Assembly (NCBI RefSeq): GCF_022758885.1
Contig: NZ_JALEBH010000002.1
Location: 372,001-436,000 of the forward strand
DNA: 64,000 bases
Direction of reading: 5' to 3'
DNA from: Sphingobium sp. BYY-5
GTDB taxonomy: Bacteria; Pseudomonadota; Alphaproteobacteria; Sphingomonadales; Sphingomonadaceae
Shown here: one piece after another, positions 1 to 9,500 of the stretch
How positions within the stretch are numbered: the first letter of the stretch is position 1
Layout: every line of letters starts with the position of its first letter
Notes under the pieces: model-generated
What the model saw: only the letters and a program-made list of their open reading frames with translations
What the model was told of the DNA's origin: nothing
Database searches by the model: none
Made by a program: the position numbers and the translations under genes

Positions 1-37
1 TCACACCAACTGCGGCAGTTTGAACCCACCTTTTCAT
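1..37 (-). CDS. N-terminus of an exported protein, cut by window edge
   Basis: A minus-strand ATG at 35-37 follows a strong GGAGGGAGG ribosome-binding site (41-50 on the plus strand) and opens a frame reading M-K-R-W-V-Q-T-A-A-V-G-V to the window edge. The basic start followed by small and hydrophobic residues suggests a signal peptide. Only 12 codons are visible, so the product cannot be named. A palindrome at 77-91, which recurs before the DUF4861 gene, lies about 40 nt upstream. The gene is therefore probably co-regulated with the FadR-like regulator and pectin-type genes to its right, and in this genus could be a TonB receptor or a secreted enzyme. Confidence 0.5.
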   Translation of the reverse strand, partial: MKRWVQTAAVGV

Positions 38-76
38 ACATCCTCCCTCCATGCACGATTTGTGTCACGTAAAGAG

Positions 77-91
77 AGTTATCATATAACT
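77..91. promoter_or_regulatory. Candidate FadR-type operator, copy 1
   Basis: AGTTATCATATAACT is a 15-base inverted repeat (six-base arms around a CAT centre). Its core TTATCATATAA recurs at 945-955. It sits upstream of the leftward gene that starts at 37 and behind the GntR/FadR-like gene at 125-850. Two copies flanking the regulator gene suggest it is that regulator's binding site. This assignment is inference. Confidence 0.5.
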
Positions 92-124
92 TTTCGAGAC
101 TGTCAATTGTCTGACTTTTCGGGG

Positions 125-850
125 TCAACCAGGCATATCCGCCTCTGCTATGGCTTCGCTCAGCTCGGAATGGCGATGCAAACTCTCCAGCATATGGGCG
201 CGCGCTGCCCCGCGCGCTTTCTCGATGTCCATCCGGATGATGGCGTCCAGCACCGCTTCATGTTCGTCCCGCACCTTGTCCGCATAGGCATGGTGCGCGT
301 CATCGGACTGGTCACGCAGATAGAGGCTGCGCGGCGGCACCAGGCGGACACCGAGGAAATCGATGAAGCGCGCGAAATAATCATTCCGCGTCGCCCGCGC
401 GATCGCCAGGTGGAATTGACTGTCCGCTACCGCAGAGGCAGCCGGATCATCGCTAACGTCCCGCATCTGCCGCAGGGCCGCGCGCATTGCGCCAATATCC
501 TCCTGCGTACGGCGGGCCGCCGCCAGTCCGGCCATCTCCGTCTCGATCGCCAGACGCATTTCCAGCAGCTTGATGACGTCGGACAGCTCGGACAATTCTT
601 CCCGCGTGACCTGAAACGCACGATAACGCGCATTTTCCGATACATAGACACCCGATCCCTGACGCGCCACGGCGAAGCCCTGCGCCTCCAGCCGCGCCAC
701 AGCCTCTCGCACGACGGTACGGCTCACCTCCTCCTCTTCGGCGATATCCTTTTGCGAAGGCAATTTTGACCCGGCCGGAATGTCGCCCGAAACGATACGC
801 GCTTCGAGCTTGGAGTAGAGAATGTCCGCGAGGGAGACGGCTTTGGCCAT
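125..850 (-). CDS. GntR family (FadR subfamily) transcriptional regulator
   Basis: The 241-residue protein (from ATG 850) has an N-terminal winged helix-turn-helix (about residues 7-75; key string R-T-V-V-R-E-A-V-A-R-L-E) followed by an all-helical FCD ligand domain containing the usual Asp/His metal-ligand positions (for example D-S-Q-F-H near residue 148). FadR-type regulators usually repress uptake and catabolism of a sugar acid or organic acid and release DNA on effector binding. The gene is divergent from the DUF4861/DUF2264 pair, and TTATCATATAA copies lie on both sides, so autoregulation and control of both flanking units are likely. An ATG at 895 would add 15 residues; no start has a convincing ribosome-binding site. 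The effector, perhaps a uronate, is unknown. Confidence 0.85.
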   Translation of the reverse strand: MAKAVSLADILYSKLEARIVSGDIPAGSKLPSQKDIAEEEEVSRTVVREAVARLEAQGFAVARQGSGVYVSENARYRAFQVTREELSELSDVIKLLEMRLAIETEMAGLAAARRTQEDIGAMRAALRQMRDVSDDPAASAVADSQFHLAIARATRNDYFARFIDFLGVRLVPPRSLYLRDQSDDAHHAYADKVRDEHEAVLDAIIRMDIEKARGAARAHMLESLHRHSELSEAIAEADMPG

Positions 851-944
851 GAAGGGAGACTTTCGTGAATCCGACAGAAACGACATTGCTGCCATGCGAA
901 TCTAACGCAAGCCCTTGGCAAACGACAGATGCTAATTTATCATC

Positions 945-955
945 TTATCATATAA
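945..955. promoter_or_regulatory. Candidate FadR-type operator, copy 2
   Basis: TTATCATATAA repeats the core of the palindrome at 77-91. It lies between the divergent regulator gene (start 850) and the DUF4861 gene (start 973), 18 nt from the latter's start codon, where a bound repressor would block transcription. Confidence 0.5.
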
Positions 956-972
956 ATATTGGGGATGCCTTT

Positions 973-1908
973 ATGGGTTGGCTTCTGCATAAAACTGCAT
1001 CGCGTTGCGGAATTGGTTTGATCGCCCTCCTCGCCGCGGCAAGTGCGCCGGCCCAGCCGCCCATGCCGGTGGACAAGCCCCTTCCCCCTCCACCGAGCAA
1101 GACCGCAGCGGCCGTCGCGCTGGTCGCCCCCTATCGCTATAACGACCTGCTCTGGGAGAATGACAAGACCGCCCATCGCATCTACGGCCATGCGCTGGAA
1201 GCGGCCGAGCCGCCATCGGGTTCAGGCATCGATAGCTGGGGCAAGAATGTCGCCTGGCCCTTCGCCGACCGGCAACTGCGATCAGGCGACCAGCATGGTT
1301 ATCATGGCGAGGGGCTGGACTTCTACAATGTCGGCACCGGGCGCGGCGCTGGAGGCCTGGGCATCTGGCAGGACAACAAGCTCTGGACTTCACGCAACTA
1401 TATCCGGTTCCACATCCTGCGATCGGGCGGCAAGGCGGCGGATTTCACTGTCGATTACGCGCCCTGGCCGGTGGATACCAGTCGCAAGGTTTGGGAATCG
1501 CGGCGCTTTACCCTGCCGCTCGGCACCCATTTCACCCGAATGATATCGACGCTGCAATCCGACAGTCCGGCGGCGCTGACCGTGGGCGTGGGCATCGGCA
1601 AGCGCACAACCGGATCACGCGACGGCGAGGTGACGGTCGATCGCGCTAAGGGCCTCATCAGTTGGTGGGGGCCGGAGGACGGCGATCATGGCCGCATGGC
1701 CATCGCCATCCGCGTCGATCCCGCCCGCATCATCGAGATACGGCAGGATTTCGACAATCATCTGATCCTGCTTATCGTCAAGCCGGGCGAACCCTTCGTC
1801 TATTATTCGGGCAGCGCCTGGAACCATGGGAAAGGGGGCTTCACCACGCGCGCCGCCTGGGACGCCTATGCCGCCCAACCCCTCGATTTCAGCCTGCCCA
1901 AGGAGTGA
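973..1908 (+). CDS. Secreted DUF4861 family protein
   Basis: This 311-residue protein has an N-terminal signal peptide (a basic stretch, then I-A-L-L-A-A-A-S-A-P-A-Q). The body resembles DUF4861, a beta-rich family found in pectin and rhamnogalacturonan loci whose biochemical role is not established to my knowledge. Visible family-like strings are N-D-L-L-W-E-N-D near residue 58, G-E-G-L-D-F-Y-N-V-G and the C-terminal Y-Y-S-G-S-A-W. ATG 973 was chosen because GGGGA precedes it by 7 nt and the signal peptide starts there; the frame is open further upstream. The next gene starts 2 nt after the stop, so the two form one transcript and probably act on the same oligosaccharide in the periplasm. 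Confidence 0.75.
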   Translation: MGWLLHKTASRCGIGLIALLAAASAPAQPPMPVDKPLPPPPSKTAAAVALVAPYRYNDLLWENDKTAHRIYGHALEAAEPPSGSGIDSWGKNVAWPFADRQLRSGDQHGYHGEGLDFYNVGTGRGAGGLGIWQDNKLWTSRNYIRFHILRSGGKAADFTVDYAPWPVDTSRKVWESRRFTLPLGTHFTRMISTLQSDSPAALTVGVGIGKRTTGSRDGEVTVDRAKGLISWWGPEDGDHGRMAIAIRVDPARIIEIRQDFDNHLILLIVKPGEPFVYYSGSAWNHGKGGFTTRAAWDAYAAQPLDFSLPKE

Positions 1909-1910
1909 CA

Positions 1911-3188
1911 ATGCCAATCATGATGGATCGCCGCGCGATGCTGGCCGCCGCCGGGAGCAGCGCCTTGACGACCGCCCTGCCCGCCCTCGCGCAAGGACAA
2001 TCTACGGCATCGGCCCCAGCCACCGGCCCGGACGACCGGCGCTATATGCTCGACCTGCTCGAACGCATGGCCACGCCCATCCTGTCCCGCATGGCGCAGG
2101 GACGCCTGCAACAACAATGGACACCCGAACTCAGCCCGACCTGGGACGGGCGCAATCCCAAGGTCGCCTATCTGGAGGCGTTCGGTCGGTTGATCGACGG
2201 CATCGCCCCATGGCTGGCGCTGGCCGATGACAACGGCCCGGAAGGACGGCTGCGCGCGCAATTGCGCACCCAGGCACTGCAAAGCTACGTCCATAGCGTC
2301 GATCCGCGCAGTCCCGACTATCTGCTGTGGAGCAGCGAGGGCCAGGCGCTGGTCGATTCCGCCTATTTCACCAGCGCCCTGCTGCGCGCGCCGCAAGCTC
2401 TGTGGGAACCACTGGATCGCAAGACCAAGGATCGCATCATCGCCGAGATACAGGGGCTTCGCCGCGTATCTCCGCCCTATACCAACTGGCTGCTGTTCGC
2501 GGCGATGAACGAAGCTTTCCTGCTGTCGGTCGGCGCACAATGGGACCCGGTGCGCATCGATCTTGCCATTCGCAAATTCGGCGAATGGTATGTCGGCGAC
2601 GGCTGGTATGCCGATGGCGTCCATTTCCATTTCGACCTGTACAACAGCTATGTCATCCACCCGATGCTGACGCAGATATTGGAGGTTCTGGTCCGCACCG
2701 ATGCCCGTTTCAACAGCCTGGGCGCCAAGGACCGGTTGCCGGTGCAGATCAAGCGGATGCAGCGTTTCGGTGAGGCACTGGAGCGGATGATCGGGCCGGA
2801 CGGCGCCTTTCCGCCGGTCGGCCGATCGCTGACCTATCGGACGGCGGTGCATCAGCCGCTCGCCTATCTCGCCTGGCGCAAGCTGCTCCACGACAAGCTC
2901 CCCGAAGGACAGGTGCGCGCCGCCACCCTGGCGACGCAGCGACGCATCTTTGCCGATCCCAGCAATTTCAACGCGGATGGGTTCCTGACCATCGGCTTCG
3001 CCCGGCATCAACCGTCGCTGGGTGACATCTATTCCAACGCCGGCAGCATGTATATCACGGCCGAAAGCCTGCTGGCGCTTGGCCTGCCCGCCAGCGACAG
3101 CTACTGGACTGCGCCCGCCCAGCCCTGGACGATGCGCAAGGCTTATGACGGGCAGGATTTTCCCAAGGATTATTATGTCGACTTCTGA
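1911..3188 (+). CDS. DUF2264 family probable glycoside hydrolase, exported
   Basis: The 425-residue protein begins with a twin-arginine-like leader (M-M-D-R-R-A-M-L-A-A-A, then A-L-P-A-L-A-Q) and continues as a DUF2264 domain, an (alpha/alpha)-barrel family seen in pectin and uronate loci; some members are assigned to CAZy as glucuronidase-type hydrolases. Recognisable family segments are N-W-L-L-F-A-A-M-N-E-A, D-G-W-Y-A-D-G-V-H-F-H-F-D-L-Y-N-S-Y-V and G-R-S-L-T-Y-R. An AGGAG site overlaps the end of the DUF4861 gene and the start follows after 2 nt, so the genes are coupled. The ATG at 1911 gives the leader directly. Substrate is not deducible from sequence alone; an unsaturated or uronic-acid oligosaccharide is my guess. 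Confidence 0.75.
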   Translation: MPIMMDRRAMLAAAGSSALTTALPALAQGQSTASAPATGPDDRRYMLDLLERMATPILSRMAQGRLQQQWTPELSPTWDGRNPKVAYLEAFGRLIDGIAPWLALADDNGPEGRLRAQLRTQALQSYVHSVDPRSPDYLLWSSEGQALVDSAYFTSALLRAPQALWEPLDRKTKDRIIAEIQGLRRVSPPYTNWLLFAAMNEAFLLSVGAQWDPVRIDLAIRKFGEWYVGDGWYADGVHFHFDLYNSYVIHPMLTQILEVLVRTDARFNSLGAKDRLPVQIKRMQRFGEALERMIGPDGAFPPVGRSLTYRTAVHQPLAYLAWRKLLHDKLPEGQVRAATLATQRRIFADPSNFNADGFLTIGFARHQPSLGDIYSNAGSMYITAESLLALGLPASDSYWTAPAQPWTMRKAYDGQDFPKDYYVDF

Positions 3189-3205
3189 TCGCGGAGGGAG
3201 ACAGG

Positions 3206-4387
3206 TCAGACCGTGTCTCCGCACAGCGACGCATTGACGGCGGCGGTCTTGGACGGGCGAGCGAGGAAGATCGCCCCAAGGCCAAGCGCCGCCATCACTG
3301 CCCCTGCCAGCGCCACCGCCGGCAAGCCCAGACCCATTGCAATCACGCCACCCCCGATCGCCGCGCCAATCGCATTGCCCAGGTTGAACGCACCGATATT
3401 CATTGCGGAAGCCAGGTTCGGCGCGTCTGCCGCCGCTGTCATGATCCGCACCTGCAACGGCGGCACCAGCGCGAAACTCGCAACGCCCCACAGGAAGACC
3501 AGCACCGCCGTCGGACCGGCATAGGGCATCAACAGCGCGAACAGGAACAGGATGATCGTCAGCGATGCCAAGGTGACGATCAACGTCCTATCCACCGATC
3601 GATCAGCGAACTTCCCGCCCAGCCAGTTACCGACGGTCAGGCCGACACCATAGGTGACGAGCATAGCCGTCACAAAGCCGATCGAGGCATGGGTCTGCTC
3701 ACGCAGGATCGGGGTGATGTAGGTGAAGACGGTGAACATGGCGCTGGCGCCCACCACGGTCAGGCCCAGCGCAGCAAGCACCGGCCCGCGCATCAACACA
3801 CGCAGTTCAGATCGGGCATCGCCGTCAGCAGGCGCCGCCATCTTCGGCAGGGTCAGTCGCAACGCCGCCATGGTCACAAGGCCAAGGCCGGCTATGCCCC
3901 AGAAAGCAGCCCGCCAGCCGATCTGTTCGCCCGCCCAGGTGGCGAGCGGAACGCCCACTACATTGGCGATGGTCAAACCCATGAACATCGCCGCCACCGC
4001 CCCCGCCTGCCGCTGCGGCGGCACCAGCCCGGCCGCGACGATGGAACCAACGCCGAAGAAAGCGCCATGATTGAGCGAGGTGACGATCCGTGCGAACAGC
4101 AACATCCCGTAGCCGTCGGAAAGGGCGGCGATCAGATTGCCGAGCGTGAATATGCCAGCCAGACCGATCAGCAATGTGCGGCGCGGTATCCGACCGGTAG
4201 TCAAGGTCATCAGCGGCGCGCCCAGCATCACGCCGATCGCATAGGCGCTGATAAGCAGGCCTGCCGCCGGGATCGACACATTCAGGTCGCGGGCGATGAC
4301 CGGCAGCAGGCCCATAGGTGCAAATTCGGTAACGCCGATGCCAAAGGCTCCGGCGGCGAGCGCCAGAAGGGGGGGATTGATCTTCAT
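3206..4387 (-). CDS. MFS transporter, AraJ/YdhP-like exporter
   Basis: This 393-residue inner-membrane protein has about twelve hydrophobic segments and the DHA1-type features of the drug/sugar exporter group: A-F-G-I-G-V-T-E-F in TM1, G-R-I-P-R-R after TM2 and a proline/glycine-rich TM5. Members are proton-driven exporters of sugars or drugs. ATG 4387 has GGAG ten nt upstream; the longer reading frame with six extra residues lacks a site. It is divergent from the LysR gene at 4540, the usual arrangement of an exporter with its regulator. It converges on the DUF2264 gene, with 17 nt between stops, so it is not part of that operon. Substrate is unknown. Confidence 0.85.
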   Translation of the reverse strand: MKINPPLLALAAGAFGIGVTEFAPMGLLPVIARDLNVSIPAAGLLISAYAIGVMLGAPLMTLTTGRIPRRTLLIGLAGIFTLGNLIAALSDGYGMLLFARIVTSLNHGAFFGVGSIVAAGLVPPQRQAGAVAAMFMGLTIANVVGVPLATWAGEQIGWRAAFWGIAGLGLVTMAALRLTLPKMAAPADGDARSELRVLMRGPVLAALGLTVVGASAMFTVFTYITPILREQTHASIGFVTAMLVTYGVGLTVGNWLGGKFADRSVDRTLIVTLASLTIILFLFALLMPYAGPTAVLVFLWGVASFALVPPLQVRIMTAAADAPNLASAMNIGAFNLGNAIGAAIGGGVIAMGLGLPAVALAGAVMAALGLGAIFLARPSKTAAVNASLCGDTV

Positions 4388-4539
4388 CTTGCGTCTCCAA
4401 CCCATGCCAGCAACAGGTTCGAACGGGCGAAAAACTGCCGATATTCCATGTCACATCCCTTTCCGATTGATATGTGTGCGCATAGATGGAAAGCGCCTTC
4501 AAGTTGGAGTAGCGCCGATTGACGCGAAGGATTTTTGAT
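4388..4539. promoter_or_regulatory. Divergent MFS/LysR promoter region
   Basis: The 152-nt gap separates the leftward exporter from the rightward LysR gene. TATG-N6-CATA at 4471-4484 is an interrupted dyad of the kind LysR proteins bind. The dyad is short, so this is only a candidate. Confidence 0.3.
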
Positions 4540-5454
4540 ATGGATGCAAAAATACCACTTCACGCAGATCGCGCCCGCGCGCTGGAAATATTCACTTCAG
4601 TCGCAGCCGAAGGCAGTTTCTCGGCCGCCGGACGCCAGTTCGGCTTGACCCCCTCTGCCGTCAGCCGGACGGTCGATCGCATCGAAGCGCGGCTGGGCGT
4701 GCGCCTGCTGCTGCGCACGACCCGCGCGCTCACCCTAACCGCTGAGGGCCAAGCCTATCTCGCCACGGCACGCCGCATCCTCGCCGATCTCGATGACGCG
4801 GAACAAGCGATCGCCGACCAGGGCGCACCACGCGGACGGTTGCGCGTCAACGCGGCGCACGCGCACGGGCGGCTGCGCATCATCCCCCTGCTGGGCGATT
4901 TCGTGCGCCTCTATCCCCACATCCTGGTGGACATCAGCCTCAGCGACCGGATCGTCGACGTGGCGGGCGGTCAGGCCGATGTTGCGATCCGGTTCGGTCC
5001 GCTCGCCGATAGTCCGTTGACGGCGCGCAAATTAGGCGAAAATCGGCGCGTTATCGTCGCTTCGCCTGACTATCTCACCCGGCATGGCACCCCCCGAACG
5101 CCGGAGGATCTGCACGACCATGTTTGCCTGAATTTCAACTTCCGCCGCGCCGAACCGGTCTGGCCGTTCCACAAGGACGGGCGCGATTATGCGCTGAGCG
5201 TCAAGGGAAGCATCGAGGCCAATAATGGCGAGACGCTGGGGCAATTGGCGGCCGATGGAGTGGGCATCGCGCGCGTGGGACGGTTCAGCGTCGAGGCCGA
5301 ACTGGCGTCCGGACAGCTCGTCGCCCTGTTGGAAGACTATAACCCTGGCGACATAGAAACCGTCCATGCCGTCTTCGTCGGCGGTTCCAACATGCCCGCC
5401 AGGGTACGTGTCTTCGTGGATTTCCTGACCCAGAGGTTGGGCAGTTCGCTGTGA
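4540..5454 (+). CDS. LysR family transcriptional regulator
   Basis: The 304-residue protein has an N-terminal LysR helix-turn-helix (about residues 12-68, with V-A-A-E-G-S-F-S-A-A-G-R and S-A-V-S-R-T-V-D-R-I-E) and a periplasmic-binding-protein-like effector domain with the motifs R-G-R-L-R-V-N and Q-A-D-V-A-I-R-F-G, typical of the CrgA/DsdC-like cluster. ATG 4540 is preceded by AAGGA. It is transcribed away from the MFS exporter and probably controls it in response to an exported or toxic compound. No other target is evident nearby. Confidence 0.85.
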   Translation: MDAKIPLHADRARALEIFTSVAAEGSFSAAGRQFGLTPSAVSRTVDRIEARLGVRLLLRTTRALTLTAEGQAYLATARRILADLDDAEQAIADQGAPRGRLRVNAAHAHGRLRIIPLLGDFVRLYPHILVDISLSDRIVDVAGGQADVAIRFGPLADSPLTARKLGENRRVIVASPDYLTRHGTPRTPEDLHDHVCLNFNFRRAEPVWPFHKDGRDYALSVKGSIEANNGETLGQLAADGVGIARVGRFSVEAELASGQLVALLEDYNPGDIETVHAVFVGGSNMPARVRVFVDFLTQRLGSSL

Positions 5455-5507
5455 GGCCCGCAAGCAAATGCTCAGGATGATCCGAGGGTCATCAAAAACG
5501 CTTGCGC

Positions 5508-6257
5508 CTATCCGTCACGCGCAACCTGAAAACCGGCAAAAGACTGGCTGACCGGCATCAGTTCGATACGGTTGAAGTTGAGGTGGGGCGGCTGTTCCGC
5601 AACCCAAAGCAGCGTCTGCGCGATGTCCTGCGCCGTCATGGGGTTGGCATTGCCATAAAGCGCATCCGATGCGGCCTGGTTGCCGGTGCGTACCAGCGTG
5701 AATTCGGTTTCCACCATGCCCGGCTCGATCGAGGTGACGCGCACGCCCGTTCCGAGCAGGTCGGACCGCAAGCCCAACGAGAATTGCTTCACAAATGCCT
5801 TGGTGCCGCCATAGACGTTGCCACCCAAATAGGGATAGGTCGCGGCAACCGAACTCAGGTTGATGATCGCCCCCTTGCGCGCGACTAGCCCCGGCAGCAA
5901 TTTATGGGTGATCGCCACCAGCCCGCCGATGTTGGTCTCGATCATCTGCTGCCATTGGGCAAGATCGGCCTGCTGCGCGGGCGCCGTGCCAAGCGCCAGG
6001 CCTGCATTGTTGACGAGCAGGTCGACGCCCCGGAAACCCTCCGGCAACGACGCCAGCGCGGCGTCGATCGCCGCATCATCGCGCATGTCGAAGGCCAGCG
6101 CCCGCATCTGCGGCCCGATCTCGGCGGCCAGCGCCTCCAGCCGGTCGGCCCGGCGACCGGTGCCGATCACCTGCCATCCCGCCGCGGCAAAGGCGCGCAC
6201 GGCCGCCTCTCCAATCCCCGCAGTGGCTCCGGTGATGAACGCCGTCCTGTTCGTCAT
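5508..6257 (-). CDS. YdfG-like short-chain dehydrogenase/reductase
   Basis: This is a 249-residue classical SDR. The cofactor motif T-G-A-T-A-G-I-G starts at residue 9, with R35/R36 after strand 2 favouring NADP(H). N-N-A-G is at 83-86 and the catalytic S136-Y149-K153 is intact. The overall pattern, including E-P-G-M-V-E-T-E-F, is that of the YdfG group, which oxidises 3-hydroxy acids such as serine, allo-threonine or 3-hydroxypropionate. The gene converges on the LysR gene with a 53-nt gap and stands alone, so context does not indicate a pathway. Confidence 0.85.
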   Translation of the reverse strand: MTNRTAFITGATAGIGEAAVRAFAAAGWQVIGTGRRADRLEALAAEIGPQMRALAFDMRDDAAIDAALASLPEGFRGVDLLVNNAGLALGTAPAQQADLAQWQQMIETNIGGLVAITHKLLPGLVARKGAIINLSSVAATYPYLGGNVYGGTKAFVKQFSLGLRSDLLGTGVRVTSIEPGMVETEFTLVRTGNQAASDALYGNANPMTAQDIAQTLLWVAEQPPHLNFNRIELMPVSQSFAGFQVARDG

Positions 6258-6555
6258 GCTATCTCCTGTTCCAAATCACTGCCCACTGCGAGCGGCACGC
6301 ATATGGTCCCATAAAAGGCTTCAATCGAAGCGGGAAACAATATCGGCGAGCCTAGATTCGCGTAATTCTAATTTGGCAAGACCAATTCATTTTTCGGATT
6401 GATTTGTCCGACAAGGCGTGTCACCCACAGGCATCGAATCCCAAATAGGGGTTTGTGGGGTTACATGCTGGGAGCAGGTGGGGACGCTCCGGGTCCGACG
6501 AGAGGGGCAAAGCTCTGAAGGACACCAGCCTCAGCGAACAGGGTGGAGAGGGTGC

Positions 6556-9500
6556 ATGAAACATCGATTCGATGTCCGTCATACTATGGCCGCGACCGTG
6601 TCGTGGTCGGTACTGGGACTGGGCTTGCTGTCCGGCGGACAGGCCGTTGCGCAAACCATAGGGTCGTCCGAAGTCCGCGATGCCGACATCGTCGTCGTCG
6701 GCTCGCGCGCAAGCCAGCAGTCCGCGAACAACCGCAAGAAGGACGCCAAGACGGCGACGGACTCGATCGTCGCTGACGATATCGGCTCCTTCCCCGATCG
6801 CAACGTCAACGAAGCCATTTCGCGTATTCCAGGCGTCGCGCTGGGTCGCAACGAGTTTGGCGAAGGCGAATCCGTCGCCGTACGCGGCAACGGCCCTGAC
6901 CTGACCCGCGTCGAGCTGGACGGCATCGGCGTGCAGAGCACGACCGGCCTAGCGCTGGGCACGTCGGGCGGGCGCAGCGCGGACCTGCGCGAACTGCCGG
7001 CCGAAATCGTGAAGAGCGTGGACGTGGTGAAAGGTTCCACCGCCGATATGACCGAAGGGTCGCTGGGCGGATCGGTCCAGATCAAGACCCGTACCGGCCT
7101 CGACTTCAAAAAGCCCTATTTCTCCTTGCGCGGGGGCGCGGGGCAAAATTCGCTGGGCAAGGACTGGACACCCGATTTCAACGGCGTCGCCGCGCGCAAA
7201 TTCTTCGACGATCGTTTGGGCGTCATTGTCAGCGGCAGCTATTCGAAGATCCAGAATAACGGCCATGGTTATGAAACCACGACCAGCAATAATCGCGGCT
7301 ATGGACGCCTGTTCGATTTCGACCAGTCGCCCGAAAAAACCTTCGAATATAATCCAAGCACGATCGGCACCGATGCCGCCGACGTCCTCTTCCCCAACAG
7401 CACCGAAACACCCCGCACGCTCATCACCAAGGCCGCGTCGGCCCAGAGCAAGGCGGAATGTTTCGACATGTTCCCGCATAATCCCACCGGCACCGCCGGG
7501 CAGCGGTCGCAGCGCATCCTGGAACAGCAAAGCTGCCTCAATCAGTGGAACGACTATACGCCGTCGCTGATCCGCAACTTCATGAATACGCAGACCGACC
7601 AGCGTTATGCGCTCGATGCGCGCCTGGATTATCGACTGACCGACAATCTCACCATCTTCGCGAAGGGCACGATGGCCAATCGCAAAGTGCATGACCAGAA
7701 TCGCAGCCGCAACCCGGTCACGCTGTTCGGCCAGAACATCAACGGCACATTCGCCGACAGCGCCACGGGCTATCCGCGCACCCGCACCGTATCGCCTACG
7801 GCGCCGGCCGGCTATTATCTGTTCGATGGCCTCAACAATCAGGGCAACAATGCGGTTTTCGGCAATGTGCTGAATGTGGTGCCAGGCAGCGTCGTCGTGG
7901 ATGGGAACCACAATGTCACCCAGATGACGCTCACCAACAATTCGGTGAACATCGACCAGATCGAAAATACGATCGACACCAAGACCAAATATGGCCAGTT
8001 CGGCGCCGAATATCGCAGCGATCGGCTTGAAATCGATGCGATGGCGGGCATGACCCAGGCCAGGTCCAGCCGCGGCGACATGCGCACGTCGCGCAACTAT
8101 GCCTATGGCGACGCGACTCTGACCCTTCAGCCCAACGGCCTGTGGGACATCGCCCTGCCGTCCAATTATGATGACACCAACCCGGCCAACTTCGTCCAGT
8201 TGAACCGGCCGGCCTGCATCGGCGGCGGCACCGCGCCCACCTGTACTGGTCAGACCGCCGTCGTGGCCGGCCCGAACGGCCCGGCGACCCCGGTCTATAC
8301 AGTCGGACAAATGCCGCTCACCACGCCCTCATTCGGCGTGTCCTACTCGCCGCAGATGGGCGAATCCTCCGAACGGATCGCGAAGCTCGACCTTGCCTAC
8401 AAGACCGACGAGTTTCTGCCCTTCATCACGCGGGTGAAGGTCGGCGGCATGTATCGCAAGAATAAACTCGATCGGTGGGGCGGCGGTGGATATACTGCCA
8501 GCAGCGCGGTCGGCACCTTTGGCCAGCCGGGCTATGTGCCCGCCGTGATCGTACCGACCGCCAATGTGCGCGGCACGTTGCGCGCGTGCGAACCGACAGC
8601 CGGTTCCTCGGCGGCGGGCGGCCTGTCGTGCAATTATGGCTTCGTGCCCAGCGCCAATCCAAACAATATCCGTTCGGGTGTCGATACGCTGACCCCGGCC
8701 GATCTGGAGGCCCTGTTCCGCCGGACGCTGGAGAACAGCGATTCCCAATATTTCGGTGGCCTGCCCAATCGCGGCAACCTGCCCAACGCCTGGCAGGGCA
8801 TAAGGACCGACGAGCTGTTCGATGCGCTGGGCGGCTCGCAATATATGAATTTCGACTGCCTCAAGACCTGCATGGGCAGCGACGGCCAGATGTATGACCA
8901 GCCGGTCACGCGCGTGCGCGAAGAGATCAAGAATATCTACGCCATGGCCGATTTCGAACAACGCCTGCCCTGGGGGCTGGTGTTCAACGGCAATGTCGGC
9001 GTGCGCGGCGTCTTCGCCAAGGTCAGCGGATCGGCGCTGCTGACGCTCAGCACCATCCGCACGACGCCAACCTTCAACCCGGCCGATCCGGACAATCCGG
9101 GCGGCATGATCGTCCAGACCTTCAGCCAGAACACGACGCTCAATTCCAGCACCAGCGACTGGCTGCCCAGCTTCAACTTCAACCTCTGGGGTTTCAACGA
9201 TTCCGTGGTGTTGCGCCTCTATGGCGGCAAGACCGTGGCGCGTCCGTCGATGGATCGCCTGATCGCCGGCGGCACCTGCACCATCGACCAGCGCACCCTG
9301 CTCGACACATCGGGGGACGACATCTTCGGCTGTACGGGTCGCGTCGGCAATCCGGGGCTGAAGCCCTTTACCGCCTGGAGCTACAACGCCTCGCTCGAAT
9401 GGTATCCCAATGCGGATACGCTGTTGTCGGTCGCCTATGGCAAGCTGGACGTGAAGACCGGCAATCCGATCGCCGTGACCCGCGTCGATCGCCCGTTCGC

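Noticed and set aside
1866..3491. 541-codon minus-strand frame spanning the DUF2264 gene and the MFS end
   Set aside because: It crosses two real genes and contains no family motif.
5455..5507. CGCAAGC…GCTTGCG dyad between the LysR and SDR genes
   Set aside because: Seven-base arms with a loop of about 35 nt are too weak to call a terminator.
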